DNA of 64,000 bases from Fontivivens sp964399735 (GTDB lineage: Bacteria > Zhuqueibacterota > Zhuqueibacteria > Residuimicrobiales > Krinioviventaceae), in contig CAYNSO010000003.1 in the NCBI GenBank assembly GCA_964399735.1, positions 1-64,000 on the forward strand, in the 5' to 3' direction. Of this stretch, positions 26,304-35,534 are shown one piece after another; within the stretch, counting starts at the first letter, position 1, and the number at the start of each line of letters is the position of its first letter. The notes below the pieces were generated by a model. That model was given only the letters and a program-made list of their open reading frames with translations, searched no databases and had not been told where the DNA came from. Made by a program: the position numbers and the translations under genes.

Positions 26304-27859
26304 GCTGGCTTACCGGATAATCCACTTGCCCCGGTTGGCCCGGTGTGCTCCGGCAGCCGCCAGATTACAAAATTTTCATCGCTAAATAAAACTTTTTTAG
26401 CCAAATCTCCGATCTGGGTGGTTATCGTCTGCCAGTGTGGAACCTGCTTTTTATCAAATATCAACATAGTCACATTATATTTATGGATAATGGACAAGCG
26501 TTCTGCAACCTTTGCGGTATCGCTGAAAAAAAAGTTTACAGCATCGCGGCGTTCCAACTGATCATTAACAAAAGCCAGCGCATTGTTGGAAGCGACAACC
26601 TTGCCGCCCATAGCCGGCACAAACCAGCTTGTATAAATATCCGACAAAATAACATCATCCGGCTGAACATAATGGGTAAAAAAAGTATAACGAGACCAAA
26701 TATCAGGCTGTCCCGGTATAGCATTGCGCAAACCAACCTTGAGGGTATCGCGGAAGGATAATATAACCAGGGCGATTATCACCAGGCTAATAAACAGATA
26801 GCGGCTGCCGGTACGCGCCAGTTTTTTAAAATGAATAATTTCTTCCAGCCGGGCAGTCCTTTCGGCAATTACAATATGCAAAATAAAAATAATAAACGAT
26901 AAAGTCCGTCCATAAGCAGAATGGCCGGAAACATAACCATAAATATAAATAACCAGCAAACCGGCGCTTAGCAGGAACAATGGATCGAGTTTATGTTTGA
27001 TCCAGCGCCAAATAATAAACGGTACACCCAAAACCAGCGCCGGCCAGGCGCGCTGGAACAGATGTAAATACATATTGCCAATGCCGGCCTGGAAAGCTGA
27101 GGCGCCGTGCAGAACAAACTTGAGGAAAGGATAATAAGGCCACAATAAAGTGACCCCGCCGCCAATAAGACAGACCAGAACCATCGCTGCCAGATCCCTC
27201 CTGCTTTTCCCTGGAGCGCCGATGTAAATAGCGCCCAGCCCGATACCAAGAAAAATAAAAGTATAAGGATGAGAAAGTAAAATAACTGGAATTGCAAATA
27301 AAACAACCAGGTACCAGACAAGCTTTTGCTCCCGAATCGCAATTAAAAGGGCGGAAAATGCCAGCAGAGATAAAGCCATGCAAAACGTCGACGGATAGGG
27401 CAGTACATAATTTAAAACCCGAAGATGAAAAAAGCCGCTAAAACTCCAGGGGATACTGCCCCACAGCAAAAACATGAAAATCAATGTGTAAAAATCGATA
27501 TGCGGGATGCGGAACAATTGTTTTATAAAGATTCGTAATGCAGCAAGTAATAATATCAAATTAAACATACCGGCAATTGCCAGAGCAGTTATTGGGCTTG
27601 AATGGAACAAGCGGGCAAACAGAGCAACCGTTAATAAATAGGGCGAAAAAAACGCATGAGGTAAATTTAGCGCCAGAATGGGATGACCTGGAGATACGGG
27701 GTTCTCTGCCAATTCACGGACAACGGCTGCATGCTCCCAAAAATCTCCTACCCACAAACCGTTCAACGTGCAGGAGCCCATCAATAATAATGTACACACA
27801 GCAAGAATATAATATCTTTTTTCTAAAACCCAGGCAAAGAATGAACTTTTCAATTTCAA
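26300..27859 (-). CDS. GT-C-like polytopic membrane glycosyltransferase
   Basis: 519 residues with about 11 hydrophobic spans. An acidic motif follows span 1 (GDFWEHAAVVRELAE), as in GT-C enzymes. A soluble C-terminal region of about 130 residues has DDVILSDIYTSWFVPAM. There is no nearby ATG. The TTG at 27859 has AGGG 6 nt upstream and is the likely start. It is first in the block that runs to 20936, separated from the previous operon by the terminator at 27986-28023, so a promoter should lie in 27860-27985. The assignment to GT-C is by topology and motif only; the substrate is unknown. Confidence 0.7.
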   Translation of the reverse strand: MKLKSSFFAWVLEKRYYILAVCTLLLMGSCTLNGLWVGDFWEHAAVVRELAENPVSPGHPILALNLPHAFFSPYLLTVALFARLFHSSPITALAIAGMFNLILLLAALRIFIKQLFRIPHIDFYTLIFMFLLWGSIPWSFSGFFHLRVLNYVLPYPSTFCMALSLLAFSALLIAIREQKLVWYLVVLFAIPVILLSHPYTFIFLGIGLGAIYIGAPGKSRRDLAAMVLVCLIGGGVTLLWPYYPFLKFVLHGASAFQAGIGNMYLHLFQRAWPALVLGVPFIIWRWIKHKLDPLFLLSAGLLVIYIYGYVSGHSAYGRTLSFIIFILHIVIAERTARLEEIIHFKKLARTGSRYLFISLVIIALVILSFRDTLKVGLRNAIPGQPDIWSRYTFFTHYVQPDDVILSDIYTSWFVPAMGGKVVASNNALAFVNDQLERRDAVNFFFSDTAKVAERLSIIHKYNVTMLIFDKKQVPHWQTITTQIGDLAKKVLFSDENFVIWRLPEHTGPTGASGLSGKPA

Positions 27860-27985
27860 CTCTGTCCCTTTTGTTGAATCAGATAAAACCAGGTTAATTA
27901 ACTATTAATAAATGGGTATATAATCCAAAGTATTAAATGTACTCTTTTTTTTACCAAGATGCAAAAAATAAAATGAGGGAAAAAT

Positions 27986-28023
27986 AAAAAAACCCTGCAA
28001 GAGTAACAGTGCAGGGTTTTTTA
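27986..28023. terminator. Strong intrinsic terminator, bidirectional in form
   Basis: AAAAAAACCCTGCA pairs with TGCAGGGTTTTTTA around a 10-nt loop, with A and T runs on the two flanks. It starts 20 nt after the stop of the glycoside-hydrolase-like gene and ends the minus-strand block 34267-28043. Confidence 0.92.
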
Positions 28024-28042
28024 AAACAAGGGCAAGAAAAAA

Positions 28043-30121
28043 TTAATAGACTCTAACGTTGGTTGGCGCTGCCGGTGGAACGGAATCGGGGGTAAATTCA
28101 TCGCCTCCCATATAGCGGAAGCGCATGCCGTCGGCGATAACGTAACCATCGGCGTTATTGGTAATTTTTATAAAACCTTCCTTACCGGCAGGCAAATTAA
28201 TAAAACCCAGCCGGTTCCACTGGCCAATGTTTTCCTGCTGATTAAAAGTGCCGCGAATGCGCACTTCGGTTCCGACGCCAATTTCAAAAGGCACATTGGT
28301 AGCTTCAGCATAATTGGATGCCCTGTCGCCATGCCACCCATGCCACTCACACACTTCGTACCAACCGGGCAAGCCGATGGTCGGTTTATAAACAGCGCTA
28401 TTTTCACCGGCGCCGGATTGACTATAATGGTACCCCCAACTGTCATCATAATAATAATCGCCAGCCCAAAAAGCGCGCGTCGAACCGGTTTGGCTCCAAT
28501 AGGGATTATTATCGCGAAAGTCGGCAAACCCCGGCGATACTGCTTTGGTCCATGAACCGGTTAGCTCAACAGGATCCGAGCCAGGCGAGGTTGCATTCAT
28601 AAAAAAGTTGTCGACAACTATGTCGGAAACAACTGTGGTGGGTTCTTTAAATAACAATATACCATCACCACGCTGATTTTTAGGAGCATAGATAATGCCC
28701 GGCAATAATACTGAAGAGAACAACTCGCCATTATTCATCACCGGGTCTTGACCGCCCTTGAGCCGGTAATAGGGGCCGCCGGTCAACATATCGGCAGTAA
28801 GAGTTTGATCGGCGCCGGTGGCATTACAAACCACAACTCCCTTATCAAAATAACGCACCAGCAAACCATTGGACAGGGTTGAAGAAGGCCCTGTCGGGTA
28901 GCCCATATCCGTATCAAATTCATCATACCAGAAAAACAGATAATAGGTATCACCGGCGGTACGGCAATAATACATGTCGTACTGCATAGCCAGGGTTAAA
29001 CCAAACCGTACTTCGCTAAAGCGATTTTTGCCGTCATCAAAATGATTTTCTGCAAAGTAATCGAACAAGTGTAAAATAGTTGGGGTTTTGCCCTGGTTGA
29101 TCCACTTTTTGGCGTCGGTAATTACACTGGGAACAGAGGTAAAGCGTTGGAATCCTTCAAACTGGTGACCGTTAAAATATTGATAATAAGCATCGATCAC
29201 GCCGCCGGCATTCACAGCAAAAAGATTTGGTAAATCGGGCGTTAGCTCTGCCATTAATTGTTCTTCTCTTTGCACAAATTTTTCAAGACCGTAACGCCAT
29301 TGCTGGCTGATCCAGTCGCTCGAATGTTCTTCCGTATCGGTTATTCCATTCATATCAAAATCGTGCTTGTAATTTGCAATATACAAAATATAGGCAAACC
29401 AGTCATGAAACATTCCGTCAAACCAGCCGGCTGACCAGTTGACTTCACGCAGAAAATTTTTCTCCGCAATATAGTCCCAGGCATACTTTCCATCCACTGA
29501 TACGGCGTGTTGACTGTAATTGGGATAAATACCAGGGCCTGACACACGGATGGGGCTAAAAACCGTAGCGCCGGAATCATGATGAGCGCTAACCACCAAT
29601 CTGTCAACATTATCGGTCATCACAGTAATTTCATTGGTGGTAAAATTCACGCTAGTTACTTTGATCAAATCATCGCCGATGCGAATATAACAAAGGCTGG
29701 CGCTGGTCTGCCCGGCGTAAATATCGGTGGCATTATCAACAATAATCGTTGCCTGGTTCGGTTCAATATCGTGCATGAGATGGCCCCGATAACTGCGATA
29801 CAAAAAATGATCAACCGGATCACGGTCGTTAACGCTATTGATTCCTGAAGCCAGAAGAATCTGGTTTGGGTTAAGGCGTCTTAATTCCGGCGCCAAAAGA
29901 TCAGCGCCCATATCTGTCATACCATATATGATTGCCAGGTCATAATCAGCCAGTAATCTTTCGCGAACTCCATTCGATTTGGAAGAAGTAGGACTCGACA
30001 TATTAAAAATACCTAAACGCGGAAATGGAGGATTCAACCTGTCAAAAGTCTGAGACCAAACAATATCCGATATAAGCATTGGTATCAATAAAAGTAAAAA
30101 TAATGATACGGTCTTTTTCAT
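28043..30121 (-). CDS. Secreted glycoside-hydrolase-like protein with golvesin-like C-terminal domain
   Basis: 692 residues. ATG 30121 is used because GGAG lies 8 nt upstream; an in-frame TTG at 30127 falls inside that spacer. Residues 1 to about 23 are a signal peptide. The main part resembles TIM-barrel proteins of the hypothetical glycoside hydrolase type (LADYDLAIIYGMTDMGADLL, SAGWFDGMFHDWFAYI, LFAVNAGGVIDAYYQY). The Asp of FDGMFHD is a candidate catalytic residue. Residues about 510-675 match a golvesin/Xly-type binding domain (GLPGWYEVCEWHGWHGDRAS, then EGFIKITNNADGYVIADGMR). The protein ends PPAAPTNVRVY, the opening of an FN3 domain. It is last in the Wzy-flippase operon, so trimming or length control of the glycan is plausible but inferred. 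Confidence 0.75.
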   Translation of the reverse strand: MKKTVSLFLLLLIPMLISDIVWSQTFDRLNPPFPRLGIFNMSSPTSSKSNGVRERLLADYDLAIIYGMTDMGADLLAPELRRLNPNQILLASGINSVNDRDPVDHFLYRSYRGHLMHDIEPNQATIIVDNATDIYAGQTSASLCYIRIGDDLIKVTSVNFTTNEITVMTDNVDRLVVSAHHDSGATVFSPIRVSGPGIYPNYSQHAVSVDGKYAWDYIAEKNFLREVNWSAGWFDGMFHDWFAYILYIANYKHDFDMNGITDTEEHSSDWISQQWRYGLEKFVQREEQLMAELTPDLPNLFAVNAGGVIDAYYQYFNGHQFEGFQRFTSVPSVITDAKKWINQGKTPTILHLFDYFAENHFDDGKNRFSEVRFGLTLAMQYDMYYCRTAGDTYYLFFWYDEFDTDMGYPTGPSSTLSNGLLVRYFDKGVVVCNATGADQTLTADMLTGGPYYRLKGGQDPVMNNGELFSSVLLPGIIYAPKNQRGDGILLFKEPTTVVSDIVVDNFFMNATSPGSDPVELTGSWTKAVSPGFADFRDNNPYWSQTGSTRAFWAGDYYYDDSWGYHYSQSGAGENSAVYKPTIGLPGWYEVCEWHGWHGDRASNYAEATNVPFEIGVGTEVRIRGTFNQQENIGQWNRLGFINLPAGKEGFIKITNNADGYVIADGMRFRYMGGDEFTPDSVPPAAPTNVRVY

Positions 30122-30149
30122 AACCAATACTCCTTTTTTAATTCAACCA

Positions 30150-30926
30150 CTATTTTACAATTTTCCAAAATGTATGCAAGCTGGCAGCGGGGTAAACTGC
30201 TGCCAAAGGCCTGGCAAACAAGCGGAATATTCTTTTTATTACTGCACCAGCCAGGTGCGGAAAATTTGGATGCCATATCCATGGAAACAAACCGACAACG
30301 ACTTCCTGGTCATAACCTGTCATCCTGAATTCTCTAAACCCGGCCTTGCTAAAAATTTCCCGGATTCTCCGGGGAGTTATAAAATGTTCCAACGCTTCAG
30401 GCTTCCAGTAATCAAAAGGCGCCCAGGTATTCCGGGTATATGTTCCGGATTCTTCCATAATTCGTTTTACAATTCCGGCAACATTGGCATACGTTGGAAT
30501 CGATAAAAACATATAACCACCGGGCCGCAATACCCGGTAAAATTCGGTGGCAGCTTTTAATTGATCCGGATAATGCTCAAAGCTGTCCAGGCATAGTAAA
30601 AAATCGACTGCCTCGTCATGCAACGGATTTAACTGGGCATCGGCCTGAACAAAAGAGTGATGCGGATCGTTTAATTTTGACAGAGTAGAATGCCGCACCA
30701 AATCGAGACCGATATAAAAATTATCTTTATCAAAGAACCTGGCCAGCAAACCTGTACCACAGCCAACATCGGCAACCGTTTTATTGTCCATATCAATACC
30801 CAATCGACTAAAAACTGTTGCCATCAATTCACGGTTGAAATTTCCGTCCTGACTAATAAATGGCGAAGTTACCAGGGCTTTTTCTGTCTGGTAGAATTTT
30901 TGAATGCGCTGAATATTCTTTTCCAC
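30150..30926 (-). CDS. SAM-dependent methyltransferase (class I)
   Basis: 258 residues with a Rossmann methyltransferase fold. Motif I is VADVGCGTGLLARFF. The acidic strand-2 end is FYIGLDLV. Motif IV/post-I is FLLCLDSFEHYPDQL, and RVLRPGGYMFLSIPTY follows. The start is GTG 30926, supported by AGAGG 6 nt upstream. It lies 15 nt after the flippase gene and 28 nt before the glycoside-hydrolase-like gene. The predicted role is O-methylation of a sugar or of the lipid-linked glycan, possibly as a chain-end cap; it could also be a ubiquinone/menaquinone-like methyltransferase, which the setting makes less likely. Confidence 0.85.
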   Translation of the reverse strand: MEKNIQRIQKFYQTEKALVTSPFISQDGNFNRELMATVFSRLGIDMDNKTVADVGCGTGLLARFFDKDNFYIGLDLVRHSTLSKLNDPHHSFVQADAQLNPLHDEAVDFLLCLDSFEHYPDQLKAATEFYRVLRPGGYMFLSIPTYANVAGIVKRIMEESGTYTRNTWAPFDYWKPEALEHFITPRRIREIFSKAGFREFRMTGYDQEVVVGLFPWIWHPNFPHLAGAVIKRIFRLFARPLAAVYPAASLHTFWKIVK

Positions 30927-30941
30927 AATAATCCTCTTTAC

Positions 30942-32375
30942 TTACCTGATAAATTCAAAAATCCTGCGCGCCAGCGCCAGAAAATCAACACACCTTAACA
31001 ATTGTAAACAAAGAACATAGGCTAAACCACCACATACCGCTATAAGTAGATTATTGACATGAACATGTTGCAATGTTATAATAACAACGCTCATTATAGC
31101 AGTAGCCAGTAACAGTCGTAAAATGAAGTATATTAACGCCTTCCATTCGGGTGAGGCTTTGAATATATTCCTTGCCGCCCAAATGGTAATTAAAAACAAA
31201 ATACTCCACTCGGTAACAATTGTTGCAATTGCTGCGCCACGATATGAAATCACAGGAATTAAAATGATATTCAAAACCAGATTAAACAACAATCCGACAA
31301 TTTGAAAATATAAAATTTTCTTTTGCTTGTTAACAGCAGCGTATAAAGACACAAAAAAAGAATTCAACATTTGCGCAAAAGCTGCAAAAACCAAAATTCG
31401 CAGGGACACAATAGAACCTTCAAATTTTGATCCTAAAAAGGTAAGCACAATCCAGCGGGCCATAAGCAGAATAACAGGAATCATTGGAATGGAAAAAATG
31501 AATAAATACTGGCAGCCTTTAAGAAATAACTCGGTAAGTTTTTTATAACTGTTGAAACAAACCGATAACTGCGGTAAAAATGCAGCGGAAAGCACTTGCG
31601 GGATGAGGGTTGTCAGATTTAAAAACTTGTAGCTGCCGGAGTACCAGCCAACATCTTTAAAATTGGTCATAACAGAAAGCAGCAGAATAGCCAGGTAATT
31701 ATAGCACACCGCCAACAATACCGACAGGCCAAAAGGTATGGAAGATAACAAGAGTGGTATGGAACGCTTGCAATTGAATGAATAGCGTATGCGAATAAAT
31801 TTCTTTTCGAGCAGAATAAATGTCAGAAATAACTTTATGATACTGGCGATTAAAAATGACGAAATAAAGATGCGGATATCGTAACCCAGTACCAGAAAAG
31901 TGATACCAATAAAAACAGATAGCAATTTGTCGACCGCAACACCAAGAGTTTCGTATTGTATCCTTTCAAAAGCGCGAAAAACAGAAAAAGCGTTCTGGGC
32001 ATAAGAACTGATAATGGAAGAAATGGAAAAAATAATAATCGAGTGAAAGGCAATTGTTTCAATACCGCCAATTTTTAAATAGGCAAGTAAAAGCGCCAAA
32101 GTGATGATAACCAACGCGGACTTTATTCCTAAAAAGCAGGAGAATAATGGCTCTGCCAAAACTTTACGCCGGGAGATCTCTCTGGTCAACAAGGTAGACA
32201 TCCCCAGATCGGTGAACAGCGACACAAAAAAGCCGATAGCGGTAGCCAGTGAATAAATGCCAAAACCTTCTTCGCCAAGGTAACGGGAAGCAAACGGAAT
32301 TAGCGCAAAGGCTAACAAGGTATAAATAAATTGGCCGAGTCCGGCAAAACCGATATTTTTATGTAATTGGGCCAT
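30942..32375 (-). CDS. Wzx-type polysaccharide flippase (MOP superfamily)
   Basis: 477 residues, about 14 hydrophobic spans. The N-terminus LGQFIYTLLAFALIPFASRY followed by LGEEGFGIYSLATAIGFF, with SLFTDLGMSTLLTREISR, is the Polysacc_synt family pattern. It should flip undecaprenyl-linked oligosaccharide units to the periplasm. It sits between the DUF2304 gene (65 nt upstream) and the methyltransferase gene. A second flippase of a different subfamily is at 46141-47643, so the locus may export two different lipid-linked glycans. Confidence 0.9.
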   Translation of the reverse strand: MAQLHKNIGFAGLGQFIYTLLAFALIPFASRYLGEEGFGIYSLATAIGFFVSLFTDLGMSTLLTREISRRKVLAEPLFSCFLGIKSALVIITLALLLAYLKIGGIETIAFHSIIIFSISSIISSYAQNAFSVFRAFERIQYETLGVAVDKLLSVFIGITFLVLGYDIRIFISSFLIASIIKLFLTFILLEKKFIRIRYSFNCKRSIPLLLSSIPFGLSVLLAVCYNYLAILLLSVMTNFKDVGWYSGSYKFLNLTTLIPQVLSAAFLPQLSVCFNSYKKLTELFLKGCQYLFIFSIPMIPVILLMARWIVLTFLGSKFEGSIVSLRILVFAAFAQMLNSFFVSLYAAVNKQKKILYFQIVGLLFNLVLNIILIPVISYRGAAIATIVTEWSILFLITIWAARNIFKASPEWKALIYFILRLLLATAIMSVVIITLQHVHVNNLLIAVCGGLAYVLCLQLLRCVDFLALARRIFEFIR

Positions 32376-32440
32376 AGTAATAAAGTTTTATTCAGTGGCA
32401 AGCGATGGATTATTGTAAGAAAAGCAAGTGACAAGCATGG

Positions 32441-32848
32441 CTAGCGTGATTGTAATTCATGAATAGAATTCTCAAGATCATCGATTCGTCTCTCTAACTG
32501 CATATTTTGAATGGCAATTTGCTGCACCAGGGTTCGCAGATCCTGGGTAAGCCGGGATAATTTTAAAGTAAAATAGAGCAGCAAGGAAATAATGAATAAT
32601 AATCCGAGCATGGTTAAAGCAGATGCGGGATACCTGGCTCCCAAAATATGGGTTGTGAACATTAATATTGTATTGTTGATGACCACAAGCACCATACCCA
32701 CAGACACGGTAAGCCATATCAGTCCCAAACTTTCGCTTATTTTTCTATGCTTGAGCAGGTAAAAAATGAAACTGATAAAAACAATACCCAACAGCACAAT
32801 AATCAATTTGCCCTGTAATGAAATACCGGCTTCGGCAGCGGGTTCCAT
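32441..32848 (-). CDS. DUF2304 membrane protein
   Basis: 135 residues. Three hydrophobic spans (KLIIVLLGIVFISFIFYLL, GLIWLTVSVGMVLVVI, LTMLGLLFIISLLLYFTL) are followed by an amphipathic coiled-coil tail (QLERRIDDLENSIHELQSR). Length and layout match DUF2304, small membrane proteins often coded beside polyprenyl-phosphate glycosyltransferases. ATG 32848 is preferred to TTG 32863 because GGGAG lies 8 nt upstream inside the longer frame. It lies between the Wzy/WaaL-type and flippase genes. The molecular role is not established. Confidence 0.85.
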   Translation of the reverse strand: MEPAAEAGISLQGKLIIVLLGIVFISFIFYLLKHRKISESLGLIWLTVSVGMVLVVINNTILMFTTHILGARYPASALTMLGLLFIISLLLYFTLKLSRLTQDLRTLVQQIAIQNMQLERRIDDLENSIHELQSR

Positions 32849-32866
32849 ATACTTTTCTCCCAAAAA

Positions 32867-34267
32867 TTAATGTTGCAACCTGATATTCGACATTTTAATA
32901 TTGTTATTTTGACCGGATTGAGCCGATACAGCAGAGTCACTATCGGGCGGTTCCTGCGTTTGAGGAATACTGTTTCTTTTCCGCGCTAAACGGACTTTTC
33001 TGGAAATAACTGCCGTTATCTGCTTTTTAGAGACCAGGTCATTCATTACCAACAACCCGACGATCATCCCCAGCAGCCGATAGTGTTGCATTAACACACC
33101 AACAATACGATAATCCGGAGCAACCATGTGATAGACAAGCAACGCTGTAAAACCGGTTAGCGTTGCTGAACCTACATTATAAATCAACTTGTCTTTAGAT
33201 TGTAATAAAATAAACCCGCTGATGAGAATTACCAAATGGGCAACAAGAAATAAAATGATGGCGATTACGCCCTGTTCAGCCGCAATTAATAAATAGGCAT
33301 TATGTACAATTCGCAAGCCCTGAATTTGTTTATCTGCAAAATGCCGGTAATTATTAAGCCCAACCCCAAAAGATTTGTTTTCAGTAATGATACGATATGC
33401 GTCTCGCGCCAGGGATGCCCTGCTGTGCTTTGCCTCACCACTCAGAGATTCCGAGGCGCCGGACATCCGGGCGGTAATATTTTCTCCGTATTTAACCCCC
33501 ATAAATGTAATAAAAATGATACTGAGAACAATAAATACAATTTTTTGCCGCGCCTTGATTTTACGGGTATTTAAATCAAACAGAGTAAACAGGAACATTG
33601 CACCGACAAAAGCCAGCCAGGCGCCTCGCGTATAAGTGGCATATAAAGCGCCAAGAGAAATCCCGCTGATAATAATCCAGAGTAGCTTTGGTTTTAAATC
33701 GGTAAAAAAAGCAATACGAATGGCCAGAGGAACAAGAGTGATGAGGTAGGCGCCAAAGGCATTGGCAACTTGCATTGTTCCGGTTACCCGATAGCCGGAG
33801 GTTATTTTAAAATAGGGCAACCGCAGCGGGCCGATTTGCCACTGCCAAAATCCGATAAAACTCTGAAAACCAAGCCCGCCAAGTAAACCAACAACAAAGC
33901 TGACCAGGAACTGTTTATCATGCAACCGTGACGCTATAACGAGAAAAATTAATATGGCTCGCGAAAAATGAACAAACTGGAAACGGAATTCCGCATAATC
34001 ATAACATACAAATTCACCGGTTATTGCTAAAAGGTAAAAAACCACCATCAATAACTTGACAAAAAACCCCAAAAACCAGTATTGCGTTTGTTTGCTGCGT
34101 TCAGGCGTTAAAAAAAGTATCAAATACAAGGGGATATCTACCGGCATAAAAATATCTGAACCTAAAATATCACCGTTGCGTAAATATCCTACAATCACAG
34201 AAACACCCTGGTTTATGGATAAAAAGAAACCCAGGGAGACATAAAGTAATTTAATAAATAAAGTCAT
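32867..34267 (-). CDS. O-antigen ligase/polymerase family membrane protein (Wzy/WaaL-like)
   Basis: 466 residues, about 11-12 hydrophobic spans. The Wzy_C-type region has GTMQVANAFGAYLITLVPLA, ALYATYTRGAWLAFVGAM and, after a large periplasmic loop, IVHNAYLLIAAEQGVIAI, where the His is typical of ligases and polymerases. A hydrophilic C-terminal tail of about 60 residues is cytoplasmic or periplasmic. It is first in the block ending at the terminator near 28.0 kb and lies divergent to the plus-strand GNAT gene. It probably joins flipped repeat units into polymer, or ligates glycan to an acceptor; sequence alone does not separate the two. Confidence 0.87.
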   Translation of the reverse strand: MTLFIKLLYVSLGFFLSINQGVSVIVGYLRNGDILGSDIFMPVDIPLYLILFLTPERSKQTQYWFLGFFVKLLMVVFYLLAITGEFVCYDYAEFRFQFVHFSRAILIFLVIASRLHDKQFLVSFVVGLLGGLGFQSFIGFWQWQIGPLRLPYFKITSGYRVTGTMQVANAFGAYLITLVPLAIRIAFFTDLKPKLLWIIISGISLGALYATYTRGAWLAFVGAMFLFTLFDLNTRKIKARQKIVFIVLSIIFITFMGVKYGENITARMSGASESLSGEAKHSRASLARDAYRIITENKSFGVGLNNYRHFADKQIQGLRIVHNAYLLIAAEQGVIAIILFLVAHLVILISGFILLQSKDKLIYNVGSATLTGFTALLVYHMVAPDYRIVGVLMQHYRLLGMIVGLLVMNDLVSKKQITAVISRKVRLARKRNSIPQTQEPPDSDSAVSAQSGQNNNIKMSNIRLQH

Positions 34268-34503
34268 TATGATACTATACTGTCAGAATGTGAGACAATT
34301 TTACAATTAGTTTAAAAAAATTAATCAATAAATACAACAGGTTATAAATACCTGGCAACACACATTATGCAAACGCCCTGAATCAGGCAATATCTGTACC
34401 ATGCAAATCGCTGTTTATCAGAAACAGATATTAATTTCATTTCACGTATTTTTTTATTAGATTGTGTAAATATCGCTTGAGCATATTCTTTCTTGATCAA
34501 ATC

Positions 34504-35520
34504 ATGAAAATACAAAAAATATCAGAATTACAATTTAAGCAAATCTTTGCATTTAATAAACAGATTTTTCCACAGCGTACCGATGCTGAGGCTCATTTTC
34601 GGTTTTTATTTATCGACAATCCCCTGGTTACAGATAAATCCAAACCCGGTGGACTGATTGCCGTCAATGAAAAGGAAGTAATCATCGGCCAATTTATGCT
34701 GTCGCCTGCTGAATTTCAATATCAACAACAAAAAGTGCCTTGTTATTTTGGCTGCGATTATTATGTTACCGAACCATACAGAAACAGCGGCGCCGGCGCT
34801 TTACTGGCTATGCAGGCAATCAATGGCTATAAACCCTATTTTACAATCGGGCCCTCACCGGATGCCCTGCAAATCAGTGTGGCGCTTAAAACCCGCATCA
34901 TTGGCGAACTGCATAAATACATCCGCCTTGTAAATTTCACATCGCCTTTCAAGGCTTTGCTGCAACAGTGTAAATTCCACGCTACAGGTCGAAAACCGGC
35001 GTTGGCGGTATTTCCCGACTTGGTGGAAACCGATGGGCTGGTGTTTAACAAAATTACAAAACCGGATGATTGGCAAGAAATCAATCCACAGGTTAATTAT
35101 CTGGAATTTTCTCGTTCACGGCAATTTATAAAATGGCGGTTTTTCAGTCAGCCGGACAGGTATTACATTTATCAAGCCGGCCAGGTTGGCGGGTACCTGG
35201 TATGTCGGACGCTGAACTGGCATGGTTTGCAACTTTTAGCGCTGGTCGATTACCGCGCTTCCCTGTTAAATAAGCATGAATTTACTGCCATCCTTAAAGC
35301 GTCAGTCAAAATCGCTGCTGCTGCAAAGCTGGATGGAATGATGACCATGAGTTCGCTGGCTTTTTTCGACAAAATTATGCGTAAAAATGGCTTTATGAAA
35401 ATTGGCCGCCCGCAAACAGTTTTAACCAACGCAGCTCTTGATCTGCCCCGAAACAGGATAGAAAATCGAAATATGATTTTTACCACCATGGCAGATTGTG
35501 ATTTGGATTTGAATATATAA
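34504..35520 (+). CDS. GNAT-like acyltransferase
   Basis: 338 residues. ATG 34504 starts the natural domain (MKIQKISELQFKQIFAFNK); an extension to TTG 34462 is unsupported and no strong ribosome site is visible. The acetyl-CoA pyrophosphate-binding loop is visible in YYVTEPYRNSGAGALLAMQA. The C-terminal half looks like a second GNAT-type fold (YLEFSRSRQFIKWRFF, VGGYLVCRTLNWHGLQ). Such proteins occur in capsule loci and are thought to acylate amino sugars. It is transcribed with the NodB-type deacetylase 15 nt downstream, an apparent deacetylate/reacylate pair. These are the only two plus-strand genes in the glycan locus. Confidence 0.78.
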   Translation: MKIQKISELQFKQIFAFNKQIFPQRTDAEAHFRFLFIDNPLVTDKSKPGGLIAVNEKEVIIGQFMLSPAEFQYQQQKVPCYFGCDYYVTEPYRNSGAGALLAMQAINGYKPYFTIGPSPDALQISVALKTRIIGELHKYIRLVNFTSPFKALLQQCKFHATGRKPALAVFPDLVETDGLVFNKITKPDDWQEINPQVNYLEFSRSRQFIKWRFFSQPDRYYIYQAGQVGGYLVCRTLNWHGLQLLALVDYRASLLNKHEFTAILKASVKIAAAAKLDGMMTMSSLAFFDKIMRKNGFMKIGRPQTVLTNAALDLPRNRIENRNMIFTTMADCDLDLNI

Positions 35521-35534
35521 CCGGGTTATCATCA

